Made by a program: the position numbers and the translations under genes. A DNA stretch of 18,204 bases, taken from contig VEXF01000030.1 in the NCBI GenBank assembly GCA_009391275.1, positions 1-18,204 on the forward strand, given 5' to 3'. A model generated the notes under the pieces. That model saw nothing but the letters and a program-made list of their open reading frames with translations. It was not told the origin of the DNA and did no database searches. Positions 1 through 7,523 of the stretch are shown piece by piece; the stretch's first letter is position 1, and every line of letters begins with the position of its first letter. This stretch comes from SAR202 cluster bacterium AD-804-J14_MRT_500m (lineage in GTDB: Bacteria > Chloroflexota > Dehalococcoidia > UBA3495 > GCA-2712585).

Positions 1-81
1 AATAGTGACTATACGGCCATAAAATCATAGCGGATCCGGGATTTTCGCAATGTTCTTAATGTATACTAGAGCCTCTTTAAT

Positions 82-96
82 TCGCCGGATCGGCGA
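82..96. repeat. Perfect inverted repeat upstream of the PEPCK-like gene
   Basis: TCGCCG and CGGCGA arms (6 bp each) flank a GAT loop. No T-run follows on either strand, so it is not a typical intrinsic terminator. It lies about 95 bases before the TTG start of the next gene, and a TATAAT box sits at 109-114 without a recognisable -35. It could be an operator or the end of a leader hairpin; its function is unknown. Nothing else identifiable was seen in bases 1-191. Confidence 0.3.
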
Positions 97-191
97 CTGT
101 GACCTGAATATAATTATCCCCATTTGGTACGATTTAAAATCCCACGAAATTACACTGATTTTTACCCAGCACTGAAATTAGGAGTATTCTT

Positions 192-2501
192 TTGACCAGC
201 AAGCCAGACAACGAGAATCCTTCCAAGCAACCAGATTCCTCTCCATTGGATCCTCCTGAATTAAATCCACAATTTATAGGCGCATTAGAAGAATTGATCT
301 CTGTTTCTAAGGTCGGGCACAGGCCTGATAGCGATTGGTTTAATCCAAATGAAACATGGCTTATTAATCAAATGCGGGTATTTCAAGACATGTCCCCTGC
401 TGATCAATCGCAAATCCTGGAAGAAGCAATTCAAATATCTGATCAAGGTTTGAAGGCAAATGCCGAGGGTAAAGCGGCTCAGAGAGCTTGGGCAGATGCA
501 ATTATCCGATTAGATAATGGAGGCATCGCGGCTTACAGCCAGCTAGGAGTAGCAAGGCGTCCAGATCTGACTCAGTACTTAATCGATGGCTTCACACGTA
601 ATCGTGACTCTCTAGCATTTGAAGCAAATAATCAAAAATTATTTGCAGAGGTTTTACCGTATATTACCCGATTAATGAAAAAGTGTTTCAAATCAGGAGA
701 TTTTATTGTTCAATCTGATCGCCGTATAGGTGATGTGCCTAGTCGAGCATTCCATGCCCGGCAGCTGTTGTTTGGAACCCAATATTCTCATTTACCGTAT
801 ATGTGGCGTCAGCTCACCTTTGATCTTCCTGAATCCGAACGATCAGATGTGCCAGACATTCTGGAAGTTTCAGTTCCTAAATGGTTGGATGACTTGGGCC
901 TTCCAGACGATTTGAAACGGCGCATTAGGGAGGTCGGTGTTACCCAGTTAGTTTTTAAAGCTCCGACAAAAGGTATCTCACTCCACTTGGGCTTTGATTA
1001 CATGGGTGAACATAAAATGGGACCGTTGTCGATAGCAATGTTTAAGGTGAAACAAGCTCGTGGTCTGGCCGTCCAAGCGGCTCTTAGCATCGCAAGAACA
1101 CGTGCCATAGATGGAATATTATCGAACTCAGCAGTAGTCACGACTGGTCCATCGCTGCATGGTAAAAGTACCTTAACTATCATGATCGAATTAGCTAACA
1201 GCGAGTTATCCAACAAGTTAGGATTGGCCCCGTTCGATGGAGAAGGCGTGTATCCCATGAATGACGATATAGTTCTTGTCCAGGCATTAGAAACTCCGAC
1301 AGAAATAGTAAAAAACGGAAAGAACGTTCGTATCACCCACGGGATCGATGGTACTGAAAATAGTCTTTATGCCGTTCCATTCGGCCTAACAAGAGAAGAT
1401 GATCCAATTACATATGATGTCCTAAGAGGTACTGATGACTGCCCTAATTCCCAAGAAACGTTGGAGAATGTAGTTGTAAATCCACAAACTGGAAAACCTG
1501 ATTATTCTCAAAATCCAGTTCGGAATATGCGAATGATTTTAGATAGAGCCCGACTCTTGGAACGAAAAGGGGTAGAACATCTATTAGAAATAATAACTGA
1601 CGGAGGCCTATCCAGTTCCGTCCATGTCCCTATGGAGGCAATGGATAGAATATTGTGGCAAGGAGTGATGCGACAAAATACCATAATACCTCCGGTCATA
1701 CGACTCAACGCTACCCAATATATACGAGCCCTCATGTTTGGTGAGGCCGTCCAAACTGGGGCAGCCGTCGGTGCCATCGGACGTCCGTACGTGGAATATT
1801 TCTCTGACCCGTTCATAATTGGTTTGGAAGATGATAATGCTAATGGGTTGTTCGAAATATTGAATGCTATGGAACAAGGTGGGATGTCACAGGAGTTCTA
1901 CATGTTCAATACTGGTGGAATAGGGGCGCAATCGAACCAGGAAGCAAGTGGAAATAGTTACGTTAAAATTCCCAGAGAATTAACTCTGATGCTCCAAGAA
2001 GGGATTTTACGAAAATCCACTAAATTTGAGTATGATCCAATTATTGGGGTGGATGTTGCGGTTGCGTTAGTTGATTCGCAAGGTCATGAAATTATCGATT
2101 TACGAGAATCTTGGCTTCCAAGTAAAATCTACGGCAACGACGATTATTCCAATAGGGTCCTTCAACTAAAGCGGAAACGGTATTTTGGTGAGGACATTAA
2201 CGATCGAGCTGGCATTCTCCGATACACCAAGGTGCTCAATGAGATCTATGAACTATCAGACATACCAAGCCCATCGAATGAGAGAGAATTAGCGTGGCTG
2301 TTGTCATTTTGTTGGAGTGTAGATCAAGCTTATGAGACTATCGTAGAATTGTCACAGCATTTAGCAGAAGGACATAAACCCGAGTTTAACATCAGGCAAG
2401 AAATGCAACGCTTAGCTAATGAAGCTTTCTCGAACGGGGTTAGACTAGACTCATCTGGAATTCAAGCCTTAAATTCAATGGACATGGTGGCCCAAATTTA
2501 A
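192..2501 (+). CDS. Divergent ATP-dependent phosphoenolpyruvate carboxykinase-like P-loop protein
   Basis: This 769-residue protein has a C-terminal half that reads like the ATP-PEPCK fold. It has a P-loop GPSLHGKST (319-327) where PckA has GLSGTGKT, an NDD motif (357-359) resembling the kinase-2 aspartate pair, an ENVVVNP segment near 426, an Arg in NPVRN that aligns by eye with the substrate-side Arg333 of E. coli PckA, a PPVIRL stretch and FNTGG (572-576) resembling the PckA VNTGW motif. Classical ATP-PEPCKs have about 520-540 residues; here about 200 extra residues, mostly N-terminal and hydrophilic, come before the core. The segment GEHKMG aligns with GEMKKG of PckA, so a metal-ligand lysine appears to be Met, and the MHCSAN histidine is not evident. 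The fold is fairly secure; carboxykinase activity is doubtful. The TTG start is supported by AGGAG seven bases upstream. The gene converges on the GreA-fusion gene 26 bases away. Confidence 0.7.
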   Translation: MTSKPDNENPSKQPDSSPLDPPELNPQFIGALEELISVSKVGHRPDSDWFNPNETWLINQMRVFQDMSPADQSQILEEAIQISDQGLKANAEGKAAQRAWADAIIRLDNGGIAAYSQLGVARRPDLTQYLIDGFTRNRDSLAFEANNQKLFAEVLPYITRLMKKCFKSGDFIVQSDRRIGDVPSRAFHARQLLFGTQYSHLPYMWRQLTFDLPESERSDVPDILEVSVPKWLDDLGLPDDLKRRIREVGVTQLVFKAPTKGISLHLGFDYMGEHKMGPLSIAMFKVKQARGLAVQAALSIARTRAIDGILSNSAVVTTGPSLHGKSTLTIMIELANSELSNKLGLAPFDGEGVYPMNDDIVLVQALETPTEIVKNGKNVRITHGIDGTENSLYAVPFGLTREDDPITYDVLRGTDDCPNSQETLENVVVNPQTGKPDYSQNPVRNMRMILDRARLLERKGVEHLLEIITDGGLSSSVHVPMEAMDRILWQGVMRQNTIIPPVIRLNATQYIRALMFGEAVQTGAAVGAIGRPYVEYFSDPFIIGLEDDNANGLFEILNAMEQGGMSQEFYMFNTGGIGAQSNQEASGNSYVKIPRELTLMLQEGILRKSTKFEYDPIIGVDVAVALVDSQGHEIIDLRESWLPSKIYGNDDYSNRVLQLKRKRYFGEDINDRAGILRYTKVLNEIYELSDIPSPSNERELAWLLSFCWSVDQAYETIVELSQHLAEGHKPEFNIRQEMQRLANEAFSNGVRLDSSGIQALNSMDMVAQI

Positions 2502-2527
2502 AGTGTGCTCCGCCGTTGCTATGTTAC

Positions 2528-3334
2528 TTAGGCTTCAACCCTCTCGATACTATAGTTGAACGTACCTCTTGGGGCGGCGATTTCCACCTGATCCCCTTCT
2601 AAGCGATTCAATAGTGCTTTCCCAACAGGTGATTCACTGGAAAGTTTTCTTTGCGCAGGATTCGATTCCCTTGGATGAACCAATCGATAGATGATTTCGC
2701 GTCCGCTGGCAATATCTTTTAGAGTCACTTTTTTGCCGATAGTTACGTGTGGTGCCGCGGCAGACCCATCTTCCCCGGCTATGACAGCAGAATTTAGTGT
2801 CTGTTCTAATTCCTTAATCATGGACTCAACCAGGCCCTGACGTTCTTTCGCTGCATCTAACGGAGCGTTTTCTTTAAAATCTTTGTCCTCCATAGCTCTG
2901 CCTATGTCTTTGACTATGCCGACCCTCTCCCCTTTTAAAGTGGCTAATTTCGTTGTTAGAAGGTCGTAGCCTTCCCGCGTGAGTTGTGCGCGTTCAATCT
3001 TGTTTTGGTCAGAAAGTTTACGTGACCTACCTTTTCCTTTTGGGACGCGTAGATGCGGAGCTAGGTTACGTGTCACTAGCTCTTTTTTCTTTAAAAACGA
3101 GAGGAATGCCTTGACTGGTTCCAATTTGCTTACTGCGTCACCCCCTCGCAGGCCCACCCATTCTGCGTATGACGCAACTGCCTGTGGGGTCAAGCTGGTT
3201 ACAAGGCCATTTCGCCCATACCATTGAACGAACCGATTTAGATCAATCGAAATTCCTTGTCGTTGGTTAGCCTTTAGTCCAGTTACGTAAAGTGTATATG
3301 CTTCTATGAGGGGTAGGTTGGCGTTCAGCGTCAC
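2528..3334 (-). CDS. greA: GreA/GreB-family transcript cleavage factor fused to an integrase-type SAM-like N-terminal domain
   Basis: This 268-residue protein has two parts. Residues about 6-100 resemble the core-binding (SAM-like) N-terminal domain of XerC/XerD recombinases: LIEAY start, DLNRFVQW, a VKAFLSFLKKK helix and the closing APHLRVPK, close to the SAHLASPK of XerD. There is no recombinase catalytic domain. Residues about 115-268 form a complete GreA: the N-terminal coiled coil carries DFKENAPLDAA (152-162), whose Asp152 and Glu155 match the catalytic tip acids D41/E44 of E. coli GreA, and the C-terminal FKBP-like domain contains SPVGKALL and GDQVEI. GreA binds the RNA polymerase secondary channel and stimulates cleavage of backtracked RNA. 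A basic linker (about 97-107) joins the domains. The usual GreA length is about 158, so the extra 110 residues are a real extension. The GTG start is supported by AAGGAG nine bases upstream. The gene stands alone and is transcribed against its left neighbour. Confidence 0.88.
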   Translation of the reverse strand: MTLNANLPLIEAYTLYVTGLKANQRQGISIDLNRFVQWYGRNGLVTSLTPQAVASYAEWVGLRGGDAVSKLEPVKAFLSFLKKKELVTRNLAPHLRVPKGKGRSRKLSDQNKIERAQLTREGYDLLTTKLATLKGERVGIVKDIGRAMEDKDFKENAPLDAAKERQGLVESMIKELEQTLNSAVIAGEDGSAAAPHVTIGKKVTLKDIASGREIIYRLVHPRESNPAQRKLSSESPVGKALLNRLEGDQVEIAAPRGTFNYSIERVEA

Positions 3335-3592
3335 AAAGCACGTCTCCTTATGGTGGAAATCTTTTGTTATTCTAGGATACCAATTGAGGGCGTAGGAAGC
3401 AAAGAAATTTGGTGAGTGACCTCAGTAATTATCGATAACCTCCAGATAATTTTGCTACATATAATATTCCTTAACCATTAGCAAACACGTTTTAATAGCG
3501 GGTGATTCGGCAGTTGGGAAAATTGAGAAAAATTGGTTTTTCATCTTTTGAATATTAGTAATCAAGTTGCTATTACGTTAGAATATGCTCAC

Positions 3593-4252
3593 ATGCATAT
3601 AGTTGCCCTTACCCCTAGTTTCACCGGTACATCTAGTCCTATATTTGTAGATTTTGGCATCGAACCGATCAAGGTTTTGCACGCAACCCGGACTCAGGCG
3701 TGCAACCCATTATTAATATTGGGTAAGGCGTGTGGTGTATTTATATCGTCAGATCCGCACACTTCGACCCACGAGTTTACACCTTGGCATAAGGTGCACT
3801 TGCAATTAATAAATTATGCTCTCGAAAAGGATTTACCGATTCTGGCAAGTGGATCAGGAATGCAATTGATCAACCAAGCCTTTGGCGGACAAGAACCAAA
3901 ATCAATTCCAGGGCATACGCTTGAAGAGACCGACAAAATTCTTAAACCTACAACTCATACCATTTATTTATCACCGGGCAGTAAATCCGCCGCGGTGCTT
4001 GGGGTAGGGGGGTTTTTTAAAGTCAACAGTAACCATAGGTATGGGATTGGTGAAATTGAGCGATCTCCTGATTTGTTGGCCTCAGCTTACTCAGTTGAAG
4101 ATGGCATAGTTGAGGGGCTGGAAAGCACTCAACATTCATGGGTAATTGGATTTCAGACCAATCTAGAGGTTCTGGAAGGATCACCAACGATTTTCAAAAA
4201 CTTGTTTCTTGGGTTCATAGACCGAGCTAAAGCGACACAAATAGCCCAGTAA
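3593..4252 (+). CDS. Class I glutamine amidotransferase-like (peptidase C26) protein lacking catalytic residues
   Basis: Read from ATG 3593, the protein has 219 residues and resembles the C26/gamma-glutamyl-GABA hydrolase (PuuD-like) branch: PILASGSGMQLINQAFGG matches the nucleophile-elbow region, VNSNHRYG matches VNSxHHQ, and the DGIVEGLES and GFQTNLE segments match the C-terminal strand that normally ends QWHPE. At the nucleophile elbow the expected Cys is Gly (residue 87), and the catalytic His is Asn (residue 190), while Glu192 remains. The fold therefore seems kept and amidase chemistry lost. An in-frame TTG at 3533 would add 20 residues, but MHIVALTPSF at 3593 looks like the first beta-strand of the domain, so I prefer ATG. 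No strong Shine-Dalgarno is visible for either. The next gene, gyrA, starts 166 bases downstream and has its own candidate promoter. Ligand and role are unknown. Confidence 0.72.
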   Translation: MHIVALTPSFTGTSSPIFVDFGIEPIKVLHATRTQACNPLLILGKACGVFISSDPHTSTHEFTPWHKVHLQLINYALEKDLPILASGSGMQLINQAFGGQEPKSIPGHTLEETDKILKPTTHTIYLSPGSKSAAVLGVGGFFKVNSNHRYGIGEIERSPDLLASAYSVEDGIVEGLESTQHSWVIGFQTNLEVLEGSPTIFKNLFLGFIDRAKATQIAQ

Positions 4253-4337
4253 TTTTGCCAAGAAACCTTTGATCCGGCAAAAACAACAAATTGTTTAAAC
4301 CTACACAGCAGTTACAAGGTAGATTTAGGCTTAGACT

Positions 4338-4346
4338 TGCTAAAAT
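4338..4346 (+). promoter_or_regulatory. Candidate extended -10 promoter for gyrA
   Basis: TGCTAAAAT is an extended -10 element (TG-n-TATAAT with one mismatch) 73 bases before the gyrA ATG. No recognisable -35 lies 16-18 bases upstream, as is allowed for extended -10 promoters. A very similar element, TGCTAGAAT, precedes sucC. Predicted by eye only. Confidence 0.38.
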
Positions 4347-4418
4347 GATTAAGAATGCGAATACACACTGGAATAAGAACTGAATTTCGACAACGGCGAT
4401 CGATGAAGGGAGCAACGA

Positions 4419-6881
4419 ATGATAACAACTCCGGATGAACGGACTCATCCTATCCGTATTGAAGAGGAGATGCGAACATCCTACCTTAAGTACGCCATGA
4501 GTGTTATTGTTTCACGCGCGTTACCAGATGTTCGTGATGGTTTGAAGCCCGTACAAAGGCGCATTCTATATGCGATGCATGAACTCAGTTTAGGACCGAA
4601 TAGCCAACATAAGAAATGTGCCAGGATTGTTGGGGAAGTATTAGGTAAATATCATCCCCATGGTGACAGCTCGGTATACGACGCTCTTGTTAGGATGGGA
4701 CAGGATTTTTCTTTACGGTACCCTTTAATCGACGGGCAAGGCAACTTCGGATCTATAGATGACGACCCACCTGCAGCCATGCGTTATACGGAGGCGAAAC
4801 TGGCGCGCATTGCCCAAGAGAGCTTAGCCGACATTGAACTCGATACGGTTGATTTTTCCCTGAATTTCGACGATTCCCTAAAAGAACCGAAAGTTCTTCC
4901 GTCCCGGCAACCAAACCTCTTGATTAATGGTGCGTCCGGAATTGCCGTCGGGATGGCCACGAACATTCCTCCTCATAATCTAGGTGAGATAAGCGATGCG
5001 ATATGCTACATAATAGATCATCCTGATGCATACATCGACGATTTATTAAATATAATTAAAGGACCTGATTTTCCTACTAAAGGGATCGCATTGGTAGGGA
5101 AAAACAAAGAGTTCCTACGTCAAATTTATACAACAGGTCACGGCCGAGTAATTATGAGAGCCAAGGCCGAGATTGAAGAAAGCAATGGTAATCGCTTCCA
5201 AATAGTTATATCGGAATTACCCTACCAGCTAAATAAAGCCAGTTTGGTAGCTCGGATTGCCCAAATGGTCCGAGATAAAAAACTTGAAGGGATCTCAGAT
5301 ATACGGGATGAATCAGATCGCAAAGGGATGCGCGTAGTCATAGAGTTAAAACGTGATGCTCGGGCTCAGATGGTCCTGAATAGTCTCTATAAACACACCA
5401 GCATGCAGTCATCCTTTAGCGTGACCAATCTCGCGCTGGTAGACGGCCAACCACAAATTCTAACATTGAAGCGATCTCTTCAATTGTTTGTAGAACATCG
5501 CCAAATTGTCATAACGAGGCGCTCCGAATTCTTACTACAACGTGCCAAAGATCGAGCGCATATCTTAGAAGGCTTAAGAAAAGCTATTGAGTTGCTGGAC
5601 TTAGTAATCAAATTAATTAGGGCGGCTAAAGACGTTGAAACAGCTAAAATAAACTTAATCAAACAACTGGAACTCACAGAAATACAAGCACAGGCAATTC
5701 TTGATATGCAGCTTAGGCGACTGGCTGCTCTTGAACGCCAAAAACTAGATGATGAATACCAGGTGATCCTAAATACCATAAAGGAGTTAGAAGAGCTCCT
5801 TGGAGATCCATCAAAACTATTGACCGTCATAAAAGAAGAGACTCAGAAACTCAAGAAAGACTATAGTAGTCCAAGGCTAACCCGTATTATTTTAGATGAA
5901 CCAAAAGCTTTTAACCCAGAAGATGATGTTCAACATCAAGACGTAGTTATCACGATTAGCGGTCGGGACTATATTAAACGTATTCCAATGACAACTTACC
6001 GATCGCAATTGAGAGGCGGGAGGGGTGTGAAAGGTATGACTACTCGCGAGGACGACGCGGCCCGTCACCTACTGACTGCCGATACCCATGACGTCCTTCT
6101 TCTTTTTACTAATCGCGGAAGAGTATACACCCTCAGAGCATTTCAAATCGCGGAAGCATCTTCGAGAACCAGCCGCGGTACATCGTTAGTTAACTTAGTT
6201 AATCTAGCTCCAGGGGAACGAATCAGCGCTGTATTGCCTACGCCGAAGCTAGATATGGCTGGAAAACTTGTACTAGGCACACGAAATGGATCAGTGAAAG
6301 CCCTGCGCCTGAAAGACCTGGCTAACATGAGAAGCAATGGTTTGATCGTAATGGCTTTAAAGACTAACGATGAATTGGTCTCAGTACGTACAATACAAGG
6401 CAAAGACGATGTAATTATTGTAACGCGCAATGGGAAATCCATTAGATTTCCTTGTTCTCAGGTGCCGGTACGAACTAGGCCGGCAGGAGGAGTCAAAGGG
6501 ATCAAACTATTAGACAGTGACTACGTCATCGGCATGGAAATCATGAATGCCGAAGATAAAATACTCGTCATATCCGAAGGTGGGTATGGAAAGCTCATGT
6601 CCTTAGCCAAATATCCTAGACAACGTCGGAATGGGCAAGGGGTTATATCATTCCCTATCACCCGCAAAAGCGGTCCACTTTCGGACGCACGACTAGTGAC
6701 CGTCGGAGTCGAAAACGAGGTAATGTTGGTCTCATCTCAGAGTAAAGTCTATCGTACCGGGCTCCAAGGTATCCCGACGCAAGGACGTACCGCTGGCGGT
6801 GTCATATTGTGGCGGCCTGGCGGAAGTGACCGAGTGGCTTCTATTTCTTGTTTTCAGGACAGTCCAAAGCTACCTGAATAA
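4419..6881 (+). CDS. gyrA: DNA gyrase subunit A
   Basis: GyrA is the breakage-reunion subunit of DNA gyrase, which with GyrB introduces negative supercoils. The 820-residue length matches B. subtilis-type GyrA (about 821). Near the N-terminus are [24 protein letters not shown] and [15 protein letters not shown], then [10 protein letters not shown] with the DNA-attacking Tyr123. Ser84 and Asp88, equivalent to E. coli Ser83 and Asp87 in the quinolone-resistance region, are both the usual susceptible residues. A long coiled-coil stretch leads to the C-terminal beta-pinwheel. QLRGGRG (530-536) is a GyrA-box, which favours gyrase over topoisomerase IV ParC. The protein ends without an acidic tail. 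The ATG is preceded by GAAGGGAG at suitable distance. The gene is probably transcribed alone, since the next gene lies on the other strand. gyrB is not in this window. Confidence 0.97.
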   Translation: MITTPDERTHPIRIEEEMRTSYLKYAMSVIVSRALPDVRDGLKPVQRRILYAMHELSLGPNSQHKKCARIVGEVLGKYHPHGDSSVYDALVRMGQDFSLRYPLIDGQGNFGSIDDDPPAAMRYTEAKLARIAQESLADIELDTVDFSLNFDDSLKEPKVLPSRQPNLLINGASGIAVGMATNIPPHNLGEISDAICYIIDHPDAYIDDLLNIIKGPDFPTKGIALVGKNKEFLRQIYTTGHGRVIMRAKAEIEESNGNRFQIVISELPYQLNKASLVARIAQMVRDKKLEGISDIRDESDRKGMRVVIELKRDARAQMVLNSLYKHTSMQSSFSVTNLALVDGQPQILTLKRSLQLFVEHRQIVITRRSEFLLQRAKDRAHILEGLRKAIELLDLVIKLIRAAKDVETAKINLIKQLELTEIQAQAILDMQLRRLAALERQKLDDEYQVILNTIKELEELLGDPSKLLTVIKEETQKLKKDYSSPRLTRIILDEPKAFNPEDDVQHQDVVITISGRDYIKRIPMTTYRSQLRGGRGVKGMTTREDDAARHLLTADTHDVLLLFTNRGRVYTLRAFQIAEASSRTSRGTSLVNLVNLAPGERISAVLPTPKLDMAGKLVLGTRNGSVKALRLKDLANMRSNGLIVMALKTNDELVSVRTIQGKDDVIIVTRNGKSIRFPCSQVPVRTRPAGGVKGIKLLDSDYVIGMEIMNAEDKILVISEGGYGKLMSLAKYPRQRRNGQGVISFPITRKSGPLSDARLVTVGVENEVMLVSSQSKVYRTGLQGIPTQGRTAGGVILWRPGGSDRVASISCFQDSPKLPE

Positions 6882-6956
6882 AAATAAGGGCAGCGCGAGT
6901 CACACATTGCTGGTTGTAATTAACTAGAACTTAATACGGAAGCTTAAGGATTTGAA

Positions 6957-7451
6957 TTACGGCTGATCGCTATCCATAGTGACTAACCATTTGCTTTCGA
7001 AAAAAAGCAGAGGCTTTCCAGGATTGCCTTCGACAATTTCATCAACCTCGGCTATATATATGGTGTGATCCCCATAGGCCTCTGATCCCACCACACGGCA
7101 TCCTAATGACGTTAATGCCCCCCCGATCATCGGAAAACCTTGTTTACTTACTCGATGGTCATAGTGCACATCATCATGACGATCTTCTGGTTTTCTTGCG
7201 AAATATGCCCCGATATCCTTTTGCGTCTCTCTAAGTATATTAACCCCAAATTGCTTCCGTGATTCTACAAATTGATAAGTGTTAGCACGGTGGTCTACAC
7301 ACACCAGTATGGTCGGGGGGTCCAAACAGACCGAAGTGAATGCGTTAGCTGTCATTCCATGAACATTCCCGTCGTTATCCAGTGTAGTAATAACTGTAAC
7401 ACCTGTAGCAAATCTTGACATATTATTACGAAAAATGTCTTTGGTTACCAA
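6957..7451 (-). CDS. Flavin reductase-like FMN-binding split-barrel protein
   Basis: This 164-residue protein is of the flavin reductase domain family (HpaC/NtaB/DIM6 type), which uses NAD(P)H to reduce free FMN or FAD for a partner monooxygenase. Recognisable pieces are FATGVTVITT (14-23), HGMTANAFTSVCLDPP (31-46), FGVNILRETQ (68-77), the FARKPEDR stretch and the C-terminal YGDHTIYIAEV, all usual in the family. The start is TTG at 7451 with AGGTG five bases upstream; an in-frame ATG at residue 11 would cut into the conserved first helix. A near-consensus promoter lies just upstream, so it can be transcribed independently of the MMPL gene 72 bases before it on the same strand. No flavin-dependent oxygenase partner lies in the window, so the physiological substrate cannot be named. 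Confidence 0.87.
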   Translation of the reverse strand: MVTKDIFRNNMSRFATGVTVITTLDNDGNVHGMTANAFTSVCLDPPTILVCVDHRANTYQFVESRKQFGVNILRETQKDIGAYFARKPEDRHDDVHYDHRVSKQGFPMIGGALTSLGCRVVGSEAYGDHTIYIAEVDEIVEGNPGKPLLFFESKWLVTMDSDQP

Positions 7452-7479
7452 TTAATCACCTGTCTGTTTAGTTGATGTA

Positions 7480-7509
7480 ATTATATTGCATCTGTGATTT
7501 GGGTCTCAA
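7480..7509 (-). promoter_or_regulatory. Near-consensus sigma70-type promoter of the flavin reductase gene
   Basis: Reading the minus strand, TTGAGA (7504-7509) and TATAAT (7480-7485) are separated by 18 bases. This gives 5/6 and 6/6 matches to the -35 and -10 consensus. Transcription would begin near 7473, leaving a leader of about 20 bases with the AGGTG ribosome site. It is the best promoter in the window. Confidence 0.65.
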
Positions 7510-7523
7510 CTACACTCAGCCAT

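Noticed and set aside
2528..3334. An integrase or other mobile element remnant
   Set aside because: Only the SAM-like domain is present, in frame with a complete GreA; no recombinase catalytic Arg/His/Tyr region, repeats or attachment site is seen around it.
3429..3438. TTATCGATAA palindrome as an operator between the greA fusion and the C26-like gene
   Set aside because: It is only 10 bp, AT-rich, and not positioned against a recognisable promoter. The 258-base gap (3335-3592) also has a TATAAT at 3460-3465 without a -35; nothing firm can be called there.
3533..3592. TTG 3533 as start of the C26-like protein
   Set aside because: The added 20 residues show no family resemblance and ATG 3593 starts at the first beta-strand; still possible, since neither start has a strong ribosome site.
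4253..4282. TTTTGCC/GGCAAAA inverted repeat after the C26-like gene as a terminator
   Set aside because: The 7-bp stem is weak, the loop is 16 bases and no T-run follows on either strand.
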